A stretch of DNA of 5,733 bases from Rhodobacteraceae bacterium UBA1957 (lineage in GTDB: Bacteria; Pseudomonadota; Alphaproteobacteria; Rhodobacterales; Rhodobacteraceae): positions 34,821-40,553 of the forward strand of contig DDEJ01000142.1 in NCBI GenBank assembly GCA_002336405.1. Reading direction: 5' to 3'. A model generated the notes under the pieces. That model saw only the letters and a program-made list of their open reading frames with translations. It searched no databases and had not been told where the DNA came from. The stretch's first letter is position 1. Each line of letters starts with the position of its first letter. The position numbers were made by a program, and so were the translations under genes. Below, piece by piece: positions 1-5,733 of this stretch.

Positions 1-117
1 GCGGGGTTTGAATTTGACGTGCCCGTGCGCTTTGATACCGATGAGATACAGACCAGTGTGGAGAATTTTCAGGCTGGCACGGTTCCACATGTGCCTGTTA
101 TCGAGGTCCGCTTGTAA
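1..117 (+). CDS. g12: GTA distal tail protein (DUF2460), C-terminal end only
   Basis: Frame 1 is open from the first base and encodes the last 38 residues of a protein ending in TAA at 115-117; the 5' part lies outside the window. The visible piece begins AGFEFDVPVRFDTDEIQ and ends VPHVPVIEVRL. Both stretches are typical of the C-terminus of the DUF2460 family (GTA orfg12), in which a 'GFEFDVPVRFDTD' strand is followed by a terminal 'P-x-(I/V)-P-V-x-E-V-R' segment. In the R. capsulatus GTA this family forms the distal tail ring that joins the tail tube to the baseplate. Its stop codon shares one base with the start of the next gene, so translation of the two is probably coupled. The assignment relies on a short fragment, but the order g12-g13-g14-g15 supports it strongly. 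Confidence 0.88.
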   Translation, partial: AGFEFDVPVRFDTDEIQTSVENFQAGTVPHVPVIEVRL

Positions 118-1001
118 TGGGTGTGCCCGCCAATTTAAAAGTCCATCTTTTGGGTGGCCTCACAACGTTGTGCAACGTTTGGGGGGTCACACGTCTGGAT
201 GGGGTGTTTCTGGGCTTTACCGATCACGACCAACCGCTCAGCTTTGATAGTAAGACGTTTCGTGCCGAAAGCGGTATGTCTGCATTGGCGCTGCAGCGCA
301 GTACTGGCTTATCGGTCGATAACACGGAATCTTTGGGTGCCTTGCATGACACATCGATCACTGCAGAAGATATTAAGGCCGGGCGTTATGATCGCGCTGA
401 GGTGGTGGCTTGGCGGGTGAACTGGGCAGATGTAAGTCAACGCGTTGTGATGTTTCGCGGCCATATCGGTGGCATGCGCAGTGCGGGAGGGGCTTTTCAA
501 GCGGAAATACGCGGGTTGAGCGATGCCTTGAACCAACCTATCGGTCGGGTTTATCAAAAGCCGTGTTCGGCGGTGCTGGGGGATACGTCTTGCAGGTTTA
601 ATGTGGTGACGCCTGGGTATTTTTTTAAGGGCAGGGCAGAGAATATTGAAAATCAGCGTATTTTGTCTTTTCGCATGTCGCAGAGTTTCGAGCCCAATTG
701 GTTCTTATCAGGGCGTCTTGAGATCACCTCGGGCGCGGCAAAGGGGCTGAGCGGCGTGATTAAGCGAGATTATGTAAAAGGCCCCTACCGCGTGATTGAA
801 TTGGCCGAGCCGGTACCCGTGGTGGTTGCGATTGACGATCATATTTGTCTCGTTGCGGGGTGTGATAAACGGTTTTCATCCTGCCGGTTGAAATTTGACA
901 ATGTGATTAATTTTCAAGGGTTTCCAGATCTTCTCAGTGAAGATTATGGGATGCAACATCCGTCTAAAGCCGGGCGTCTCAATGGGGGGAGCCGGAGATG
1001 A
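117..1001 (+). CDS. g13: GTA baseplate hub protein (DUF2163 / phage BR0599 family)
   Basis: This gene encodes 294 residues, the usual length for the family. The start is ATG at 117, in a TAATG overlap with g12, with GAGGT at 103-107 nine bases upstream as ribosome binding site. Family signatures run the whole length: GGLTTLCNVWGVTRLDG (13-29), GFTDHD (33-38), ALQRSTGLSVDN (58-69), IKAGRYDRAEV (86-96), VNWADV (101-106), CSAVLGDTSCRFN (150-162) and, near the end, CDKRFSSCRLKF (249-260) with NFQGFP (265-270). In the R. capsulatus GTA this protein is the hub between the distal tail ring and the g15 megatron. Cysteines C150-x8-C159 and C249-x6-C256 have the same two spacings that I recall for the iron-sulfur ligands of lambda tail tip protein gpL, so a metal or Fe-S site is plausible; this is inference. 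No signal peptide or membrane segment is seen. The C-terminus (NGGSRR) is intact and overlaps the start of g14 by four bases. Confidence 0.93.
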   Translation: MGVPANLKVHLLGGLTTLCNVWGVTRLDGVFLGFTDHDQPLSFDSKTFRAESGMSALALQRSTGLSVDNTESLGALHDTSITAEDIKAGRYDRAEVVAWRVNWADVSQRVVMFRGHIGGMRSAGGAFQAEIRGLSDALNQPIGRVYQKPCSAVLGDTSCRFNVVTPGYFFKGRAENIENQRILSFRMSQSFEPNWFLSGRLEITSGAAKGLSGVIKRDYVKGPYRVIELAEPVPVVVAIDDHICLVAGCDKRFSSCRLKFDNVINFQGFPDLLSEDYGMQHPSKAGRLNGGSRR

Positions 1002-1441
1002 CTTCCATCGCTTTGTCTGTTGTTGTCGAGGCGCGACGTTGGCTGGGAACACCTTATCTGCATCAAGCATCTGAATGTGGCGTTGGTGCGGATTGTCTTG
1101 GTCTTTTACGTGGCGTCTGGCGTGGGGTGATTGGCCCTGAACCGTTTTTTATGCCGTCTTACAGTCGTGATTGGTCGGAGCCACAGGGTCGCGAAGACCT
1201 TTGGGCTGCTGCTCAGGCTGTACTGATTGAGCGTGATATGGAAGCTAACACTGAAGGGGATGTGCTATTGTTTCGGATGCGTGATGGCGCTGTTGCCAAA
1301 CATCTGGGTATCGCAACTGCCAGAGCAAACCGGCCCGGGTTTGTCCATGCCTATTCGGGCCATGGTGTTGTTGAAAGCGCCTTAAGCGCACCCTGGAAAC
1401 GTCGTATTGTTGCGCGGTTTTCATTCCCGGAAAGGATGTAA
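998..1441 (+). CDS. g14: NlpC/P60-family cell-wall peptidase of the GTA tail tip
   Basis: This gene encodes 147 residues, the normal size for the GTA g14 peptidase. The start is ATG at 998 within an ATGA overlap with g13; GGAG at 988-991, six bases upstream, is a suitable ribosome binding site. The N-terminus carries ARRWLGTPYLHQAS (12-25) and then GADCLGLLRGVWRG (30-43). Cys33 in the Asp-Cys-x-Gly context is the expected nucleophile. GDVLLFRM (87-94) is the usual strand before the catalytic histidine, which is His102 in AKHLGIA. His117 in FVHAYSGHG is the likely third residue of the triad. NlpC/P60 enzymes cleave peptide bonds in the peptidoglycan stem. In GTA particles this protein sits in the baseplate and is thought to help open the recipient cell wall. 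There is no signal peptide, as expected for a protein assembled into the particle in the cytoplasm. Many homologues have Cys in place of Ala31; the catalytic Cys itself is kept, so activity is likely. Confidence 0.94.
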   Translation: MTSIALSVVVEARRWLGTPYLHQASECGVGADCLGLLRGVWRGVIGPEPFFMPSYSRDWSEPQGREDLWAAAQAVLIERDMEANTEGDVLLFRMRDGAVAKHLGIATARANRPGFVHAYSGHGVVESALSAPWKRRIVARFSFPERM

Positions 1442-1443
1442 AA

Positions 1444-4400
1444 ATGGCAACTCTTGTTCTGTCAGCAGTCGGTGCAACGGTGGGAAGCTCGTTGGGAGGC
1501 ACGGCTTTAGGTCTGTCGATGACAGCGGTTGGGCGCTTTGCAGGCGCTATGGTTGGTCGCAGACTGGATCAACGGCTTATGGGCAACGGATCGGATGCCG
1601 TTGAAACTGGACGTCCTAGTCAGCTGCGAATTAATAGCTCGGGAGAGGGGGATGCCGTCGCCACGCTTTATGGCCGCATTCGGGTACAGGGGCATCTGAT
1701 TTGGGCCAGCGCCTTTTGCGAAACCAGCACGGTGACCCAAAGCGGTGGTGGAGGCGGTGGAAAAGGCGCGCCATCGCCGCCAGCTACGACACACCGAAGC
1801 TATAGCTATTCGGTTTCGGTTGCGCTGGGTTTGTGCGAGGGCGAAATATCGGGGGTCCATCGTATATGGGCAGATGGGGTCGAGGTTAACCTGAACGACC
1901 TCAACCTTCGGGTTTATTGTGGCGATCGCGAGCAGGTTCCCGACCCAACGCTCGAGGCGATTGAGGGGACAGGTCAAGTGCCAGCGTTTCGAGGTACGGC
2001 CTATGTGGTTTTGGAAAACCTGCCGTTGGAGACGTTTGGCAACCGGCTGCCGCAGTTCAGTTTTGAGATTACCCGCCCTGCTGCTGCGGGGGTGACGGCG
2101 CAACTTCCCTCAGTTTCTCAAGCTGTGCGCGGGGTGGCTTTGATGCCGGGAACAGGGGAATACAGTCTGGCCACGCAGCCCGTCCATTATGATTTTGGGC
2201 TGGGAAAAGGTGCCAATCTCAATGTGAACTCCTTGTCTGGCAAGACCGATTTTGCCACGTCCCTGGATATGTTGAATGCGGAATTACCTCGGTGCAAGGC
2301 AGTGTCTCTGGTGGTCAGCTGGTTTGGTAATGACCTGCGTTGCGGTATCTGTCAGTTACAGCCCAAAGTTGAGCAGAAAACTTATGATGCAAAGGTCATG
2401 CCCTGGCGCGTGTCGGGGTTAAATCGTGCAGATGCCACGGTAGTACCATTTGATAATGGTCGCCCGGTATATGGGGGCACACCGGCGGATGCTGCAGTTT
2501 TAAACGCTATCGCAGATCTCAAAACCCGTCGGCAGGCGGTGATGTTCTATCCGTTTATCTTGATGGATCAAACGGATGAAAATAAGTTGCCAGATCCCTG
2601 GACTAATCGCAAGCAACAACCGAAATTGCCGTGGCGGGGCCGGATTACGCTGTCGCAGGCTCCGGGGAAAACCGGCACGCCAGATAGAACAGTCGAGGCC
2701 GAGAATGAGGTCGCGCAATTTTTTGGGACAAGCCGGGCGGCGCATTTTTCGGTAACTGGTGGCGAGGTGCACTATACTGGCCCAGATGAATGGAAGTACC
2801 GACGGTTTATATTGCACAATGCGGCTCTGTGTAAATTGGCGGGTGGGGTGTCTGCGTTTTGTATCGGCTCAGAGATGCGCGGCCTCACCCAGATACGCGG
2901 TGCTAATAATGTCTTTCCGACAGTCGTGGCACTTAAAAGCCTGGCGGCTGAGGTGCGGGTACTTTTAGGAGCTGACTGTCAGATTGGATATGCGGCGGAT
3001 TGGTCTGAGTATTTTGGCTATCATCCAAAAGATGACAGTGGAGATCTGTTTTTTCACCTCGATCCGCTTTGGTCGGATGACAATATCGATTTTATCGGCA
3101 TTGATAACTATATGCCGCTGTCAGATTGGCGCGACGGGCCTGAGCATAAAGATGCCCATTGGCCCGCCATTTATGATCCGGCCTATCTTCGGTCAAATAT
3201 CGAGGGTGGCGAAGGCTATGAGTGGTTTTATAAATCTGACGCCGCCCGCGCAGCGCAAGTACGCACGCCAATCACGGATGGGGCGCATGATGAGGCCTGG
3301 GTCTGGCGCGTCAAAGATATCCGCAACTGGTGGTCAAAGTCCCATCACGAGCGAACTGGTGGTCAGCGGCAGGCTGACCCCACCAATTGGGTGCCGCAAT
3401 CCAAGCCGATTTGGTTCACTGAAATTGGATGCCCCTGCGTTGATAAAGGCACAAATCAACCAAATAAGTTTGCCGATGCGAAATCTTCGGAATCCGGCTT
3501 GCCCTATGGGTCGGATGGTCGTCAGGACGATTTGATCCAGGCTCAGTATCTGTCCGTACTTTTGGAATATTGGGGTCGCATTGACACCAATCCTGTGTCT
3601 GCGGTCTATTCTAAGCCGATGCTGGACATGTCGCGATGTTTCGCGTGGTCTTGGGATGCGCGGCCGTACCCTTGGTTTCCGGGAAATACAAAGCTCTGGG
3701 CCGATGGAGAGAATTATTATACTGGGCATTGGTTGAACGGGCGCAGTTCGGGGCAAACCCTCGCCTCAGTGGTTGCCGAAATCTGCACGCGGTCTGGGTT
3801 GCGGGACTATGATGTCTCAAAGCTGTTCGGCTTTGTGCGTGGGTATCAATTATCCGAAATTTCGACGGCGCGATCCCATTTGCAACCCTTGATGTTGCGC
3901 TATGGCTTTGATGCGGTGGAGCGGGACGGCCGCTTGGCGTTCATCAGCCGGTCGGGCGAGCATCCACTCACTCTGTCGCGAGATACTCTTGTTGCGTCCA
4001 GCGAGGTTGAGGGGGTGATTGAACATCAACGCAGCTCTCAAATTGAAACGGCGGGTCGGGTCAGGTTGACCTTTATCGAGGCAGATCATGACTATGATGT
4101 GATTGCGGAAGAGACCGTGCTGCCAGATGATCGCACCCACAGTGTTGCGGCCTCTGCTATGCCACTGGTGATGACGCGGCCAGAAGCGCGGGGGGTCGTT
4201 GATAAATGGCTGAGCGAAGCACGTATTGCCCAAGATACGGTTCGGTTTGTATTGCCACCCTCGATGCTGGGGGTCGCGCCTGGCGATATTGTCAGGTTTA
4301 CCAATCAACCAGACGCCCAACGCTACCGCGTGGACATAATCGAGCATGAACGCGCTCAGGTTGTCGAGGCAGTTCGGATCGAACCGGAGGTATACCGTCC

Positions 4401-5385
4401 GGCCCCTTACCCTGCAGAGCGCACAAAAATTCGCAGTTCTCCGGGCTTGGTTCCGGTTTTTCCGCTGTTTTTGGATTTGCCGTTAATCCGAGGCGATGAA
4501 ACGCCGCACGCGCCCTATCTGGCGGTGACGTCTGATCCATGGCCAGGCGCAGTGGCTGTTTATGCCTCGGCCAGCGATGAGGATTATGCGCTGAACACGG
4601 TTTTGCGGGCAAAAACCACTATTGGTGTGACCGAAACAGTTTTACATGCTGCTCGTCCTGGGGTGATCGACCGTGGGGATGATCTGCAAATTAGGCTTTC
4701 CTCGGGCAGTTTGGAAAGCGTCACTGAGACGCGGTTTTTTAATGGGGCGAACCTGGCTGCGATTGGTGACGGGTCGTCGGATCGCTGGGAGCTGCTGCAG
4801 TTTCGTGACGCACGGCTGCTCACCGACCAGACGTTCTTGCTGTCGCACCGTTTGCGCGGCCAGCTTGGCAGCGATGCGCTAATGCCTAAGGTCTGGCCGG
4901 TAGGGTCGTATTTTGTGCTGTTGAACGGTCATCCTGAGCAGATACAATTATCTCCGGCAGCCCGGGACCTAGCGCAGCATTTCCGGCTTGGTCCGGCACA
5001 GCGCCCATTGGCAGACCCGTCCTATGTGCACCGTAGGGAAGCGTTTTCCGGCAATGGGCTGCGGCCCTATATGCCCTGTCATGTGAGAGCAAAAATGACA
5101 GATCAGGGAGTGCAGGCCAGTTGGATTAGGCGCAGCCGTATTGATGCTGATAGTTGGCAGCGTGCCGAGGTGCCGCTGGCTGAGGAGACCGAGCATTACA
5201 TGGTTCGTCTGGTGCGCGACGGACAGATTGTCCATGAAACCACGGTTTCACAGCCTTTTTGGTTGTCCCGAGAGGCTGAAGTGCCTGCAGAGCTTTTAAC
5301 CTCAGCGATGCTGGAGGTGCATGTGGCGCAGGTCTCGGCATTGTATGGGCCAGGTCCGTTTGCCCGGACCATATTGGCAGATTGA
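1444..5385 (+). CDS. g15: GTA megatron: host-contact tail protein with TIM-barrel domain
   Basis: This gene encodes 1313 residues, close to the roughly 1300 of R. capsulatus GTA g15. The start is ATG at 1444, two bases after g14, with AAGGA at 1432-1436 as ribosome binding site. The order of parts is: a Gly/Ala-rich hydrophobic N-terminus (3-47) with glycines every fourth residue; a domain with a Gly6 loop (101-106) and SYSYSVSVALGLCEGEI; a GTA_TIM-like (beta/alpha)8 region at about 285-745; a phage-tail (PF13550-type) domain at about 760-960; then beta-rich domains, including the family C-terminal part with LSHRLRGQLGSDA near 1126-1138 and a possible fibronectin-III-like unit at about 1210-1275. 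Barrel strands can be followed by eye: VSLVVSW (287-293), AVMFYPF (365-371), AFCIGSE (471-477), IGYAADW (514-520), IDFIGIDNY (548-556), IWFTEIG (656-662) and FAWSWD (733-738). Glu477 and Glu660 sit where clan GH-A glycosidases have their catalytic pair. In the R. capsulatus particle the protein closes the tail and contacts the recipient surface. The reading frame has no interruption. Domain edges are estimates. Confidence 0.94.
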   Translation: MATLVLSAVGATVGSSLGGTALGLSMTAVGRFAGAMVGRRLDQRLMGNGSDAVETGRPSQLRINSSGEGDAVATLYGRIRVQGHLIWASAFCETSTVTQSGGGGGGKGAPSPPATTHRSYSYSVSVALGLCEGEISGVHRIWADGVEVNLNDLNLRVYCGDREQVPDPTLEAIEGTGQVPAFRGTAYVVLENLPLETFGNRLPQFSFEITRPAAAGVTAQLPSVSQAVRGVALMPGTGEYSLATQPVHYDFGLGKGANLNVNSLSGKTDFATSLDMLNAELPRCKAVSLVVSWFGNDLRCGICQLQPKVEQKTYDAKVMPWRVSGLNRADATVVPFDNGRPVYGGTPADAAVLNAIADLKTRRQAVMFYPFILMDQTDENKLPDPWTNRKQQPKLPWRGRITLSQAPGKTGTPDRTVEAENEVAQFFGTSRAAHFSVTGGEVHYTGPDEWKYRRFILHNAALCKLAGGVSAFCIGSEMRGLTQIRGANNVFPTVVALKSLAAEVRVLLGADCQIGYAADWSEYFGYHPKDDSGDLFFHLDPLWSDDNIDFIGIDNYMPLSDWRDGPEHKDAHWPAIYDPAYLRSNIEGGEGYEWFYKSDAARAAQVRTPITDGAHDEAWVWRVKDIRNWWSKSHHERTGGQRQADPTNWVPQSKPIWFTEIGCPCVDKGTNQPNKFADAKSSESGLPYGSDGRQDDLIQAQYLSVLLEYWGRIDTNPVSAVYSKPMLDMSRCFAWSWDARPYPWFPGNTKLWADGENYYTGHWLNGRSSGQTLASVVAEICTRSGLRDYDVSKLFGFVRGYQLSEISTARSHLQPLMLRYGFDAVERDGRLAFISRSGEHPLTLSRDTLVASSEVEGVIEHQRSSQIETAGRVRLTFIEADHDYDVIAEETVLPDDRTHSVAASAMPLVMTRPEARGVVDKWLSEARIAQDTVRFVLPPSMLGVAPGDIVRFTNQPDAQRYRVDIIEHERAQVVEAVRIEPEVYRPAPYPAERTKIRSSPGLVPVFPLFLDLPLIRGDETPHAPYLAVTSDPWPGAVAVYASASDEDYALNTVLRAKTTIGVTETVLHAARPGVIDRGDDLQIRLSSGSLESVTETRFFNGANLAAIGDGSSDRWELLQFRDARLLTDQTFLLSHRLRGQLGSDALMPKVWPVGSYFVLLNGHPEQIQLSPAARDLAQHFRLGPAQRPLADPSYVHRREAFSGNGLRPYMPCHVRAKMTDQGVQASWIRRSRIDADSWQRAEVPLAEETEHYMVRLVRDGQIVHETTVSQPFWLSREAEVPAELLTSAMLEVHVAQVSALYGPGPFARTILAD
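5349..5378 (+). promoter_or_regulatory. possible RNA stem-loop before the start of the gene after g15
   Basis: GGTCCG (5353-5358) and CGGACC (5365-5370) form a perfect 6-bp stem with a 6-base loop. GCCA (5349-5352) and TGGC (5375-5378) can extend it by four pairs, leaving a 4-base bulge on the 3' side. The stem ends six bases before the ATG at 5385, over the place where a ribosome binding site would lie. It is not followed by a run of T, so it is not an intrinsic terminator. It lies in the last codons of g15, encoding a GPGPFA motif that is itself conserved in the family, so the pairing could be a by-product of protein sequence. Confidence 0.3.
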
Positions 5386-5714
5386 TGCGGCCGGTTATGC
5401 ATGGTGATGTGACGGCGTTGGCGCGTGCTTTGATGTCTGTGCCAGCCGACATGCGTAACCAATTATGCAATCTGATCTTGTCACAGACCCATAGTGCTGA
5501 TTGTTATCGCAAGCGTTTTAATAAGCCGCATCCCGATTGGGGCAACGGCAGCCTGATGGCAATGGCCCGCGGTATGGGCTTGCAAGCCGAGCCGGAGCTC
5601 GCGCATGTGGACTATTGCGACTGTCTCGAACGCGTTTTTGCCGGGCTGCGTCGCTGGCGTCTATCGCAGTCTAACCCGACGCGCAGCTCAGGCACAGCTG
5701 CACCGCTGGGTTGA
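5385..5714 (+). CDS. small conserved protein after GTA g15 (DUF7742-like)
   Basis: This gene encodes 109 residues from ATG at 5385, whose A is the last base of the g15 stop (TGATG). An in-frame TTG at 5382 is possible, but the ATG fits the coupling pattern better. No clear Shine-Dalgarno sequence precedes it, so translation probably depends on ribosomes finishing g15. The protein begins MRPVMHGDV, is mostly helical in character, and carries a recognisable block ADCYRKRFNKPHPDWGNGS (38-56), then DYCDCLERVFAGLRRWR (76-92). From memory this matches the small protein found directly downstream of g15 in many Rhodobacterales, catalogued as DUF7742; that name is recalled, not checked. The last 17 residues (SQSNPTRSSGTAAPLG region) look like an unstructured tail. 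There is no signal peptide, membrane segment or catalytic motif, and the function is unknown. Its position suggests a GTA-associated role, such as assembly or folding of the megatron, but nothing in the sequence proves this. Confidence 0.82.
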   Translation: MRPVMHGDVTALARALMSVPADMRNQLCNLILSQTHSADCYRKRFNKPHPDWGNGSLMAMARGMGLQAEPELAHVDYCDCLERVFAGLRRWRLSQSNPTRSSGTAAPLG

Positions 5715-5727
5715 ACGCCAACCGTTT

Positions 5728-5733
5728 GGAGGT
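5728..5733 (+). promoter_or_regulatory. Shine-Dalgarno sequence for a gene starting beyond the window
   Basis: The window ends in GGAGGT, a near-perfect match to the anti-Shine-Dalgarno sequence, 14 bases after the stop of the preceding gene. It is stronger than any ribosome binding site inside the window. A further gene on the same strand most likely starts within about ten bases past the end, so the transcription unit probably continues. The start codon itself cannot be seen. Confidence 0.6.

Noticed and set aside
8..247. 79-codon open frame crossing the g12/g13 junction
   Set aside because: It is out of frame with both recognised genes, is rich in Cys and Arg with no domain, and both underlying frames match conserved GTA proteins.
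1742..1765. Run of glycine codons that looks like a small DNA repeat
   Set aside because: The codons vary (GGT, GGA, GGC) and a Gly-rich loop at this place is common in g15 proteins, so it is a protein linker and not a repeat element.
1507..2103. 198-codon open frame on the minus strand inside g15
   Set aside because: It is antisense to a well-conserved coding region, its translation is rich in Arg, Pro, His and Trp with no recognisable family, and the plus-strand frame fully explains the sequence.
2445..2460. Perfect 6-bp inverted repeat ACCATT/AATGGT with a 4-base loop
   Set aside because: It is short and AT-rich, lies in the middle of g15 far from any gene boundary, and has no T run; it is likely chance.
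2984..3535. 183-codon open frame on the plus strand in another frame of g15
   Set aside because: It lies wholly within the TIM-barrel coding region. The translation is low in sense (many Ile, Met and Arg) and has no own ribosome binding site, so it is a shadow frame.
3850..4347. 165-codon open frame on the minus strand
   Set aside because: It is antisense to the phage-tail domain of g15, with no family signature and no operon context on that strand.
5365..5385. Possible transcription terminator at the end of g15
   Set aside because: The hairpin here is not followed by a T-rich stretch, and the next gene overlaps g15 by one base, so transcription must continue.

Overview
The window carries the distal end of a gene transfer agent (GTA)-type tail module from an alphaproteobacterium, most likely a member of the Rhodobacterales/Roseobacter group. 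This rests on the order and the family signatures of the encoded proteins: the end of a DUF2460 protein (g12 type), a DUF2163/BR0599-type protein (g13), an NlpC/P60 peptidase (g14), a 1313-residue TIM-barrel tail protein (g15, 'megatron'), then a small protein of the kind that follows g15 in many Rhodobacterales. By eye the base composition is only a little over half G+C. That is low for Rhodobacter itself but usual for several marine roseobacters. The species cannot be fixed from this window.

Layout, all on the + strand and essentially all coding: 1-117 is the 3' end of g12; 117-1001 is g13; 998-1441 is g14; 1444-5385 is g15; 5385-5714 is a small conserved gene. The last 19 bases contain a strong Shine-Dalgarno sequence for a gene that would begin just past the window. 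The junctions are a 1-base overlap (TAATG), a 4-base overlap (ATGA), a 2-base gap and a 1-base overlap (TGATG). This is one co-transcribed, translationally coupled unit. No promoter, terminator, RNA gene, mobile element, CRISPR array or sizeable repeat is visible, and no stretch over 300 bases lacks a gene.

In the Rhodobacter capsulatus GTA particle the homologous proteins form the baseplate: g12 is the distal tail ring, g13 the hub, g14 the cell-wall peptidase and g15 the large terminal protein. Together they close the tail tube, contact the recipient surface and open its envelope for DNA entry. The genes here are intact, with conserved catalytic and cysteine residues, which suggests a maintained rather than decaying cluster. 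The capsid, terminase and other tail genes lie outside the window, so the call of GTA rather than a related siphovirus prophage rests on these tail proteins alone.

I do not see a new system. The points most worth a second look are a lambda gpL-like cysteine spacing in g13, a glycine-zipper N-terminus and a glycosidase-like glutamate pair in g15, the tightly coupled extra gene after g15, and a stem-loop at that junction.
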